Source: Chromera velia (lineage: Eukaryota; Sar; Chromeraceae). From it: a DNA stretch of 64,000 bases. The DNA lies in assembly GCA_018398765.1 (NCBI GenBank), contig JAHBMJ010003412.1, positions 1 to 64,000 of the forward strand, in the 5' to 3' direction. Each line of letters opens with the position of its first letter. Position 1 is the stretch's first letter. The notes beneath the pieces were generated by a model. The model was given only the letters and a program-made list of their open reading frames with translations, did no database searches and was not told the DNA's origin. This document shows, in pieces, positions 49,201 through 59,380 of the stretch. The position numbers were made by a program, and so were the translations under genes.

Positions 49201-52200
49201 TGAAATGACGACCGAGAAGAAAGACCACGAACCCCCCGTCCACAGCCCCTCTGCCCGCACTCCCACAACCTCCCTGGGCTCCCTCTGATCGTCTGTATGT
49301 CCAAGCCCCAACTGGCCGTATTTGTTCTGTCCAAACGAGAACACTCTCTTGTCCTCCAGCAGAACAAAAGAGTGTTTCTGACCTGCCGCTATGTATGAGA
49401 CCCCCCCCGGAAGCTTCTGGACCCGCTGGGGGGTCGGAAAAAAATACCCCCCAACCCCAATTGGCCGAAGTTATTTCTTCCAAATGCAAACACCTTTTGG
49501 GACGAGGTGAGGATCAAAGAATGGCTGCTACCCGCCGCCACAGAAACGGCCCTCTCCCCCTCGTCCCCCACGAGGACTTCCACAGGACTGTGTTCATCCG
49601 CCCCTGTCCCCCCGGGATACATTTTCCCATTCCCTAGCTGCCCTCCCTCATTCGCCCCCCAAGAAAAGACCCTGCCTGATTTGCAGGCAATCACCGTGTG
49701 AGCCCCCCCAAGGGCTGCCTGCGTGACGAATTCGCCTTCCAACAAGGGCGCGTTGACCGGGGTAGCGTTCCACCTGATCTCCGTGTCGTTGAGGCCCAGC
49801 TGACCATTCTCGTTACCCCCCCACATGAACAACTTGCCCCCTTCCGTCCAGGCGGCGCTGCAAAAAAGAATCAAAAAGCCCAACAGAAAAGCAGAAGCAA
49901 CATAGGAAATTAACTTGCTGAAAGCAACTGTCCAGCATGCTGGTTTCTGATCGACGCTGATCTCAACCTTTGGCTATTTTAGGCCAAAAAGGGATGGAGA
50001 TTTTCACTCAAACCTTGACTCCTCTGATCAGCGTTTACATAAGAACACCACAAACTTTCGCCATCCAACATCCTCTCTGCAGCAGAAAGCTGGCACACAA
50101 GAAAGAGGTTCCGGTGCATCTTCCCAACCACTCACAAACACAGACAGACAGACAGACAGACAGACAGACCCGTGTCTCCCTCCACACGCAACGCCGACCA
50201 CGGTCTCACCATCCAATCCCTCCACAGGCAGGGCCCTCCAATCGTTGTCCTCCCCCTCTTCACTCACATGACGCCCCAATTGGCCCTCCTTGTTGCCTCC
50301 AAAGGAGAGAGTCGTACCGTTCCTCAACAGTACGAGAGAGAAAGGCGGATATTTGTCTCGTTCAGTCTGAGAGAGAGCAGGTCGCTCGAACTCCCCTCCA
50401 CCTCCGCAAGCACCAACAACGTCCGAGAGCCCACTCACTTTTGTTGGCACTCTCACGGCGCTCTCATGTCGGAGTCCAAGCTGACCAAAGGAATTTTCTC
50501 CGAATGCAAACAGATCTCCGAGGTCGTTCACACTCAAAGTGTGTGTTCCTCCCTGAGCAATCACTACCGTGGGTCGCGATGCTGCACAAAAGAGAGGTGG
50601 GTCGGAATGAAGGCCCAAAAATACCTAATGAGGTAATGTAAGAAGGAAAAATAAGCGCTCAAGATTAGCAGAAGAGTCCCCGTTTTGAGACGACCGAAGA
50701 AGCCATGGGCAGACAAAAAGAATCCCTGAGAGCAGACAGAAGCGGAACAAGTTAGTTCTTTGTTTCTTTAAGGATCATCATCGTCGGTGTGTCAGTAAAT
50801 GAGAGAGAGAGGACAAAAAAGAGAGACAGAGAGCATTACGAAGTAGATTTCAAAGTCTTCTTGTGTCAAAGAGAAACGCATCTAAATAAGCACTGAGGAG
50901 AAGACAGGACAGAGAGACCTGATTCCTGGGGAGTGACGGTGACGGTCAAGTTGAAATTTCTTCCTGCGTCTTCGAGTCGATCTGGCCGGACAAGGATGAA
51001 AGCCTCCGACCCGCCCCTCCTCACGACTGACACCCGGGACCTCCCATTACCACAGCTGCGCTTGTCCCATCCCTCGCACTTACAGTCGGATGGATCAGAC
51101 AGACAGCTAGGTCCCGACATCACGCCAATCACGGTCTTCCCCTGCAGGCAACACTCTCTTATTTGTCGTCATGATAGGGTACCAGCCAGTATCAAAACCC
51201 AAGCGTCTAAAGAGAGAACAAACTGAACAGCGAATGCAGAGTTGGAGTATCCATATTATTCTTGACTCGCGGCACAATGTACAAAACTTCCCCGCTTCAA
51301 TCTGTCAAAGAAAGCTTGATTGAAATTCGTCTGTGCAGAGACATGCCTACGAAAGAATTTCAGGAAATGCACCCAGCTGTCCTCATACAGGTATACATCT
51401 ATCTGGATAGGAGGCGGGCCCCTCCCTCCCACAACGAACGAACCTACCGATGCAGTGCCCCCACAGGTGTCAACAGAAACAATCGCGGTGCTCCTCGATG
51501 GAGGGAGTCTCAAAGTGTACCAGACACCCCCTGTGGTCGTGCTGCCCCCGCAGTGTCGAAATTCCCCATCCCCCGTGGCAAGATCCCAGTGTCCAGAAAC
51601 CGACTCAGCAAGCTCCCCTTCCGCAAAAGTCTGATGGAATGCTGGTGACAGATCAATTGCACGATCAATCGTGTCTGCAGGGTGGGGAGCTGCACAGAGT
51701 CGAAGAGGAGCAGAAGCGATGACGGTGAGGCATTTCTCTCTCGACTCGCAAGTGGGTGAAGACAATGCGCGGACCAGTCTTTTTATCGGGAGAACTCAGT
51801 ACAGCCATGCATGCACCTAGATTGAAATGAAGTCAAATTTCCTTCATGCAATCCTTTTCACTTTTCGCCACAAATGTTAGTGGATGCGTATCCAGGTAAG
51901 TAAGTCTGCGTAAATCTTCAGCCCATCCATAATGGATGCACATTTTCTTTTAGCATTTTGGCTCCCGTAGACACTGAATGTCTCCTTTTCCGTATGGTCA
52001 ATAAGTCAGACGATATGTGGCGACAAATGCCGTCCCTTTAACACTGAGTCACCGAGCCTCCCAACGTTCTGGCGTACCCATGCAGGTCAACTGCCGGCTG
52101 CCCGCAGCTACGTTTAATTGCCCTCCCAGACACTGCATTTGGGTGAAGCAACCATCGTGCCGGTGTCTCCACCTCTCATCCTCGTCGTGTTTGTGAAAGC

Positions 52201-54328
52201 ACGCGAACCCCTGGGCACACTGAAGGTCCACCCTCTGTGCCTGAAAGCCAATTGGGAAAGGCCCCTCGGACACCCGATTGAGGAGCGGGTTGAGCCCTGG
52301 GATGTTCTGGTTGGAGAAGTCAACAGGTGCGTCGCATGTCTCTGCAGACAGAGAGAAGCAAGGACGTAGGCCAGTGCCAGCACAGTACACTACCCTAATG
52401 GAACTTGCCAGACTGGGCAATGGGAAAGGACAAAAGGGCGAGAAAAAGAGACGTACCGGAGAAAAAAATTCAAAGAAAATAAGTACAGACCTGTCGATTG
52501 AGAGACCGTGATGGTCAAATTGAAGCTGGCTTCTTCCCTCTCGTCCCTTTTCAGTCGGACGACAACAAACAGATCCGAGCCCCCAGTCTCCACCAATGAA
52601 ACACGGGACATTCCGTTGTCACAACCGCCCTCATTCCACCCCTTGCATTCACAGGCAGAGGAGTCAGAGGAACACTCAGCCCCTGTAAGAACTCCAATCA
52701 CCGTGTTGCGCTGCAGCAGTCATAAACGGGGAATTAAGGAAAAGGGACAGCAAGATCAGCAATGCGGACCGACGAACCTCACCGCTTTTGCCTTTGACGA
52801 GGGTCTCTCTCATGTGCACGTTCGAAAGACAAAGAAACCATGCATCTCTGAGAAAGACGCACGAGTGCAAAGAAGGAGATGCCAACGACTGACGACTCTT
52901 CCCGAGCAGGTGTCCACAGTGACTCCCAGAGGGATAATGGAATGGGGAAGCAGAAGCTTGAACCAGACTCCAGGCCACAGCGAATCACCGCCACACTCTT
53001 CAAACTGAGCATCTTCCGTTGCCTTCTGCCAGTCTCCTTCGACAGAGGCCATCTGAACCCCTTCCACCAAGAGAGGTGAAAAGCGGTCAGAGAGGTCAAG
53101 GGCGCCCCACACGGTGTCGTGGGGATGTGAGGCTGCAGGACTCAGGGACGGAAGAAAGCAAGACAAAATGTTTGGTTTCCTCTAACCGTTACTGAGGGAA
53201 TTTTTTGAGTTTTGAATGCAAACAAAGGAGAGCAAATGAACACATGAAAACATGCGAAAGCACATACAGAGCGGCACCCAGATGAAAACACCAGACACCG
53301 GCATCACTTGCAGTGTTTCTTTTCCCTTGTCAATGTTCTCTTATGCCTCTCATTCATGCAAGCAGAGAAAGTGAGGGAGGGATCGAGGTGATGGTACGTA
53401 TGACCTAGAAGAGCGCAGTATTAAGCACAAAAATGGGGGCACCTCTCTCTCTACGACTCATACAGACATGATCATATCAAAAGAGGAAGACTTCGCAGCA
53501 AAAAAGAGAGAGAACAAAAAAGGACAAGACAAAAGGGAACCACAAAGACCCAAATGTACAAAGAACGGACTTGAGAGCGTGACAGTCAGATTAAATGTTC
53601 CATAGTCGTCATACCACCATGAACGTGGACGGACAACCGCGAACACAGATGTGCCTTCTCTTTCCACAAAAGAGACGCGCGACTGATGCCCGCACCCGTC
53701 TCGGTCCCATGCCGCACACTCACACGCAAACGGGTCGGAGGTGCAGTCCTCTCCTGTGAAGGCTCCAAGAACGGTGCCTGCCTGCATCTTGCAGAAGCCA
53801 TCGCAGAGGAATATAGCGAGGCTTTGACATTCAATTTCGGATTCCTCTCTTGCAACAGCAGTGGGTTGTGAGTCAGCAGACAACAGGAGCACTTTTACAG
53901 AGCACGCCTCTCCACGGGCCGACAGAAATCAGATCAGTCACAACACACAGCAGTCGAAGACCGCACTCTCCCCAAGCACCAAAATGTGCACCCATGGATT
54001 CACTGACTGACGGAGGTTCCTGTGCAGGTGTCGACGGTCACAACGACGGGAGAATCCGACAGAGGAAGCCGGAACCGAAACCAGACACCAGGCCTGGAAG
54101 AATCGCCGCCGCACTCTTCAAACTCTGCATCCCCCGTCGCCCCCTTCCACTCTCCTTCCACAGAAATTGTTTGCGACCCTTCCCCGAGAAGAGGAGAAAA
54201 GCGGTCAGAAAGGTCGAGGGCCGTCTGGGGGGTGTCGTGGGGGTGTGCATCTGAGGGTGGTGAAGAATGACACCATGGAGCGGCATGTATCGACCGTATA
54301 AAGTTTCATCCTTCACATCACGTACTAA

Positions 54329-54383
<55 letters not shown>

Positions 54384-55912
54384 AGAGAGAGAGACTGAAA
54401 GAGACTGAGGGAGACTGAGAGAGAGAAGGAAGGAGGGAGACAGACACACAGACACCAACTCTTTGTCGCAAGTCAAAAACATCTGCACATTAACCCCCGC
54501 TTCCTTCTCGCGCTCAGGCTCTAAACGTCTCGCGAGACGGGCTGCACATTTGAAAGAGCCTTTACGCCGGCCAGCGCTGCCATTGTTGAGTCACTGTATC
54601 AACACAATGTTTTGTCAGTATCTAGGCGAACTCACAGACGAAAAGGTAATGCCAGAAAAAGTGTCACAAAATGGAGTCATAAACATTCATCTGCAGCAGA
54701 GACGGACTTGAGATCGTCACAGTCAAGCTGAAGGTGCTGCCATCATCACTGCTGCCCCATGGACGAACAATCACAAGAAGGTCAGATCCTGCAGCCTTTC
54801 TCAGCGATACTCTGGATTGGTCGAAGCAGGTCTGGTCGTTCCAGCCCTCACACTCACAGGCAGAGGAGTCAGAGAGACAAGCTGCTCCTGATACGACACC
54901 GAGCACCGTGTCGGCCTGCAGCGGTGCAAGAATGAGGGAATGCACAGCGCCCAGTCGTCCAAAATGGTCGACAGGAAAGGGCAGAGATATGCAGGAAAGA
55001 GATTCCGGTTCGAATAGACACGGTTCACATTCTTCTTGTGGATCGTTCGTGGGGAATCTTCTGTATATGTGAACGCACACTGCATCTCTTGTCATTCACT
55101 CTCAGCCAGGAGCTATATCGGAGACACAGAAAAACCTCATCACGCTAGCAAAGAAACATTCGTTCAACAAAATGTGCACCCATGGATTCACTGACTGACG
55201 GAGGTCCCAGTGCAGGTGTCGACGGTCACAACGACGGGAGAATCCGACAGAGGAAGCCGGAACCGAAACCAGACACCAGGCCTGGAAGAGTCCCCCCCGC
55301 ACTCTTCAAACTCTGCATCCCCCGTCGCCCCCTTCCACTCTCCTTCCACAGAAATCGTTTGCGACCCTTCCCCGAGAAGAGGAGAAAAGCGGTCGGAAAG
55401 GTCGAGGGCGGTCTCAGGGGTGTCGTGGGGGTGCACATCTGTAAAGAAAGGGAGGAAAGCATCGCACATCATTTGCGTCGATCGTGGCAAGTCTCGATGC
55501 ACAGACAGACAGACAGACAGACAAACTTACATACACACGCAATCAAACACTCACACGTTTTTTTTATTTGTAAGAGCTGAGAGGGGAGGGAAAAAGACCC
55601 CCAGTTGCGGAGACTTTTGAGGGGAGACCCGCACAACCCTGTCCCTTACTCCGTCGCTCTCTGCCTCTGTCCCAATCATGCGGCCCTTCCTCACTCAAAC
55701 TGACGCATGCACACATACACACTCGCGCGCGAGAGAGGAAGATGAAAAAAGATAAGCGAAGGGAACATGCGAATGCGACTACACCACCCACCTTGTCCTA
55801 TCACGACTTCGACAGGCAGAAAGAAGCCGAGAAGCCACCACCAGGAGAGAACACCCAGGAGGCTGATCAGATTCGAAACTCGGGGGAGGCAGAAGTTCCC
55901 AGTCTCTCCCAT
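40269..55912 (-). CDS. Giant multi-domain surface membrane protein (PPC-like x4, CCP, RCC1, EGF, HYR, GCC2/3, multi-TM)
   Basis: About 3,270 residues. Exons (minus strand): 55912-55792 signal peptide; 55438-55200+54915-54708, 54250-54012+53781-53571, 53132-52894+52710-52491 and 51689-51448+51141-50919, four PPC-like domains; 52341-52078 CCP-like; 50581-50170 and 49857 to about 49080 RCC1; 48846-48715 EGF; 48598-48226 and 47814-47021 RCC1; 46646-46362 and 46008-45684 HYR; 45376-44614 GCC2/GCC3-like; 44318-42654 multi-pass membrane; 42481-40397 last membrane segment and tail; 40277-40269 stop exon (tentative). Every junction checked is phase-consistent except RCC1 to EGF at about 49080. Ectodomain outside, long basic/acidic Ser-rich tail inside. 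Resembles GCC2/GCC3-type algal and protist surface receptors; ligand unknown. One continuous gene is likely, but a split into two genes cannot be excluded. Confidence 0.8.
47021..50581 (-). repeat. Duplicated RCC1 beta-propeller blocks with EGF between them
   Basis: Block A (50581-about 49080) and block B (48598-47021) have the same two-exon structure and the same 1-2-1 phases, and share long near-identical DNA, for example around 47265-47335 and 49300-49372, and the words at 48276-48330 and 50216-50270. Repeats of the type FSFGQNKYGQLGLG, SWG.N..GQLGNG and CGGRH are RCC1 hallmarks. Block A has a frame disruption in a G/T homopolymer stretch near 49440-49460. Exon 48846-48715 holds a calcium-binding EGF domain (DVDECLVMAGHCDDRAVCTD...). 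Confidence 0.88.
50919..55438 (-). repeat. Four tandem two-exon PPC-like domain cassettes
   Basis: Each cassette is an exon of 79-80 codons plus 2 nt (HPHDT...ALDLSDRFSPLL...FEECGGDS..GVWF..LP...VTVDTC) followed by an exon of about 70 codons (TVLGV.SG..C.SDSSACEC.GW...C...SRVSL....SDLFVVVR....FNLTVT). The pattern recalls the bacterial pre-peptidase C-terminal fold (family knowledge, approximate). First exons of cassettes 1 and 2 (55200-55438 and 54012-54250) are nearly identical in DNA, including flanking intron from about 53984/55168, so cassette 2 arose by recent duplication with a period of about 1,185 bp. A CCP-like exon (52078-52341) separates cassettes 3 and 4. Confidence 0.85.
54331..54392. 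repeat. (TC)n(AC)n(GA)n microsatellite
   Basis: Compound dinucleotide repeat in the intron between PPC-like cassettes 1 and 2. Confidence 0.9.
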
Positions 55913-57420
55913 TCTCTTTCTGCAGAAGGAGGGGCAAGAGATTGAAGCAAACAGAAATCCAAACAAGCTCAGACAGAGTTGGGTGAACCTTTCAAGCTTT
56001 TGTCTTAGCTGCTGGTTCTTTGCCGTTTTGTCCCGGAAGAAACGTATCTGCTCGCTCTTTTTGAAAAGGAATCGGGTGGTTGAGCTAGATGTCCAGAAGA
56101 GGGGGTACAGAGGAGAGAATGTACGGGAAGAGACTCGAAGAGGACTGCACCGGATCAATCGTGAAAAGCGGGCCTCAGTGCACACCCACGCACCCATGCA
56201 CCTACGTCCCCCCCCAACCCCCCCCACCCCTCTTTCCAAACACAAACGCACCCACTCACTTCCGCGGAGGGGATCTAGAAAGCCGGGGTCGAGACGTAGC
56301 ACCCCTGCTCGGCCCCCATCCCTTTATTTGGCTCTTTCCCACACCATCCGCCGGCAGGCGATTTTGCGAATCCATCCGTCTCGTGTGAGCTGTTTCGAGA
56401 CGCTGTGAAGGAGATGTGTGAGTCAGTTGGCGCACTGAAAGGGGGATTCCCGGACCGTCTACGTCTTATCTTTTTTTCTCACCAATTCTGACACCCTTGG
56501 AAAAAGCACACCCTCCCTCTGCTGTACTCTCGGGACGATCTTCTGCACGCGAGGAAAGACACAATTCAGTGCAAACGGAAGCAGACGATGCATGCATACG
56601 CATGAAGGAAGCAGACATCTACGCGATGGTAGACGGTGGCAAGAAGTGGCGCGAAAGGAGAAGAGTCTTCTTGTTTGTCTTCTTCTTTGAGCGTCTTCCA
56701 ACGCCCGTCGGCAGCGCATTAGTAGTCTTGGGGGACGAAGAAGTCGTTTTATGTGAAAAGGGCCTCGAAAGCCTTGGGAGGATTTATAGCATGCATGTTG
56801 CATGCATGGGGGCCCCCAGCATGCATTTCAAAACTCAATTTTTTTCGTCCGAAATTAATCCGAGTAAAGTATATACACGAGAGTGGGCGCGCGCTGCGCG
56901 CCGACGTTGTTGTGGTGGGTACTCCGTCGATCCGGCGTCGAAAGAGGGACATGCACATACAAAAGTTCTTCTCTTTCGAGGCGTCGTGAGCGGGGCATGT
57001 CGGGATGCCTTTTTATGCACGCTCCTCTTTTGCAACACTATATACGACATTATTACTCAGAGAGACGGAGAACCCGCCAACCATTCATTCAACAATTGCC
57101 ATGCAGTGTACAACTCAAGTGAAGTAAAGTGAACTTGAGTTTCGAAGGAAATGATGTTCAAAAAGCTTCAGAGTAATTGCGGGGGCCGGCTTATATAGAG
57201 AGAAATTTTTATGTGTCCCTTCCAGTTAACTGGGCCCGAATGGCAACTATGTGCGCACAAATCACTACTTGGTTATAATTTAAGCTATAGTAAGATTAAT
57301 TTGGACATGATTTGGTCCCAAAATGCAAATTTCTGCACAGGTGGTGCCCACGCAGTCATCTCAGACGCGAGTATAGTATAGTAAGATACGCGCGTACGTG
57401 CATGCTGTGCAAATTTCAGC
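55913..57420. other. Upstream region between the divergent giant gene and the small Cys-rich gene
   Basis: Contains the 5' UTR and promoter of the minus-strand giant gene. TATA-like words occur at 56867-56874 (agtatata, readable on either strand) and 57190-57198 (cttatatag). An open frame 56497-57132 starts with TTG and has no recognisable content, so I did not call it a gene. Confidence 0.5.
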
Positions 57421-57427
57421 CGAACGC

Positions 57428-57437
57428 GGTATAAATT
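57428..57437 (+). promoter_or_regulatory. Putative TATA box
   Basis: The sequence ggtataaattaagg sits about 240 bases upstream of the ATG at 57676. It is a canonical TATAAA match at the right side of the gene; the transcription start was not determined. Confidence 0.45.
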
Positions 57438-57675
57438 AAGGTCAGTCACTGATTCGTTGCATGATCAACCACAGTCCGAGTCAAGGAGGCAGCCTCGATC
57501 CGCCGTCGAGCCTCCCAGTTGCGCATTGGACAAAAGATTCACCTCAGAGCTGCGGTTTCAGCTGCTGCACTCAGTAACGCAATATACATTACTATATACA
57601 CATCACACCTCTCATCACCTCTCGTCTCCGAGGGAGATTCAAGGAGGATTAAGAGACAACGAGAACTGAAGAAGG

Positions 57676-58047
57676 ATGGAAAGAACGGAGGAGTACGAAG
57701 CTGAGATTCTTGCAATTAAGGAGAAGTGCAAAGACCTGGAAGCAAAGTACAAAAGCTCAGGCGGGAAGGACTCCCCAGGAAGTGTAGATCCGAATAGCAC
57801 AGGCCTTGGGTGGAGAAAAGAGTTGAGTGTGTTCACCTACGACATCATCTCAGACAGAGTGGTGTGTGGTAAGCGCTACACTCAGAAGAAGCTCAGCCCC
57901 AATTGCCCTCGTTGCAACAGCCAGGGGACGGTACAAACAGAGCGCTGCGTGCAAGGGTGCCGTGGTGATGGAGATGCGTACGGGAAGAAAGTGACTTATT
58001 GTACGGAGTGCGGACTCTGCGACTATGTCTGCTGGGACGAGACCTAG
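57676..58047 (+). CDS. Small cysteine-rich (zinc-ribbon or Fe-S-like) protein, 123 residues
   Basis: Intronless frame from ATG (gaaggATGg) to TAG. Residues 1-30 form a charged helix (MERTEEYEAEILAIKEK...), followed by a conserved-looking strand region (ELSVFTYDIISDRVVCGKRY). Eight of the cysteines follow a regular pattern: C77-x2-C80, C91-x3-C95, C109-x2-C112-x2-C115-x3-C119. The last four match the spacing of a ferredoxin-type 4Fe-4S site (C-x2-C-x2-C-x3-C), but the usual following Pro is Trp. The NSQG and GDGD turns after the first two pairs instead recall DnaJ/BSD2-type zinc modules. Either metal site is inference. No paralogue in the window. Confidence that this is a real gene is good; function unknown. 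Confidence 0.65.
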   Translation: MERTEEYEAEILAIKEKCKDLEAKYKSSGGKDSPGSVDPNSTGLGWRKELSVFTYDIISDRVVCGKRYTQKKLSPNCPRCNSQGTVQTERCVQGCRGDGDAYGKKVTYCTECGLCDYVCWDET

Positions 58048-58636
58048 GACCAGCTAGGCCTGCCTCGAGGCCTGCATGCTCATTGAGAAGAGGAGGGGAT
58101 GAAAACTGTCGGAGAGACTTGGGGGACGCTCCCGGAGGTGTAGCCATGCATTCCTTCACAGATAACGCACATTCATTCATGTATGTTCGATCTGACAGCA
58201 TCTTTTCAACTTTGAAGCACAACTCATTTGGTGTTGCGTGTTTCTGTAACCACTCTTGTTGTCGACCGTTCAGGTCTGCAGATTCGTGTTGGTGCTGATC
58301 GATGTATGCATACATTTTCGGAACCAACACCCTCTATTGTCTTCCCTTGGACCGTCTCATACTCCCTCTTTCTTGAATCGCCTAAGACTTCTGAAAGACT
58401 CCCCAGGGGCAAGCGCTCCATGTGAAACTTATAGGGCTTTGTTGGTGGGTCTTTGACTGTGTCTGCTTCTCTGGTTTGTGACAGAGCCTGTTCGCCGGTG
58501 CTTTGCTTCCTCTCGTATGTTTTCTCTTTGGACATGCTCTGTGTTAGCCCCGACTCCCCCAACCTCCCTCCACGGCTCAATCATTTCTTGCCGGGACTCT
58601 CTCTCTCCCCCAACCCTAGCCTAAACCCCCCCCCCC

Positions 58637-58793
58637 NNNNNNNNNNNNNNNNNNNNNNNNNNNNNNNNNNNNNNNNNNNNNNNNNNNNNNNNNNNNNNNN
58701 NNNNNNNNNNNNNNNNNNNNNNNNNNNNNNNNNNNNNNNNNNNNNNNNNNNNNNNNNNNNNNNNNNNNNNNNNNNNNNNNNNNNNNNNNNNNN
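58637..58793. other. Assembly gap (157 N) bordered by C runs
   Basis: Runs of C residues lie on both sides of the Ns, as at the other gap. Confidence 0.99.
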
Positions 58794-59049
58794 CCCCCCC
58801 CCCCTCTCTCCCTCTCTCCCTCTCTCCCTGCCTCTCTCTTTCTCCCTCTCTGGATTGATTGGTTGATTGAATCAGATTGATGAGTTCCGCGCTAGGCTTT
58901 TGGCCTTCTTTACAAACTGGAGAACATGCAGGAGAAGAGATTAATAATAATCTATTAAAAGATAGTATAAAAAATCAACTAGATTGCGAGTTCATTCTAA
59001 CTTATTGAAGAACGCACGCGCATGAATTAATCCAGCAACGTCTATATGT

Positions 59050-59380
59050 ATTATTTTTTGAACTCGTTTTTTTGGAAAGCGAGTCCTGAACAGCAAAAGA
59101 TACACTTTTTTTGAATTCAGTTTTTTGCTAGGTTTTTTGGAAAACGATCGAGTCATGAAATGCAAAAGATATACTTTTCTAGATACTTTTTTGAACTCGG
59201 TCTTTTGGAAAGCAAGTCGCAAACTGTAAAAGGTATATTTTTTTGAACCCGGTTTTTTAGAAAGGGAGTTGCTCAATTTTTTTTTTCAAGACGCACAAAA
59301 CATGTATTTTTTTTTTTTCTTTTAAAACTCACTTTTTTATAAAAGCGAGTCCTAAAATGCGAAAAATATATTTTTTTATG
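59050..59380. repeat. Degenerate AT-rich tandem repeat, period about 70-85 bp
   Basis: About five units share tttttgaactcg, a T-run, tttggaaagcgagtc, then aaaagatata-like sequence. Units differ by small indels. Confidence 0.75.

Noticed and set aside
56497-57132. Plus-strand frame of 211 codons
   Set aside because: Starts only with TTG, has no recognisable motif and overlaps the expected promoter/5' UTR of the giant gene.
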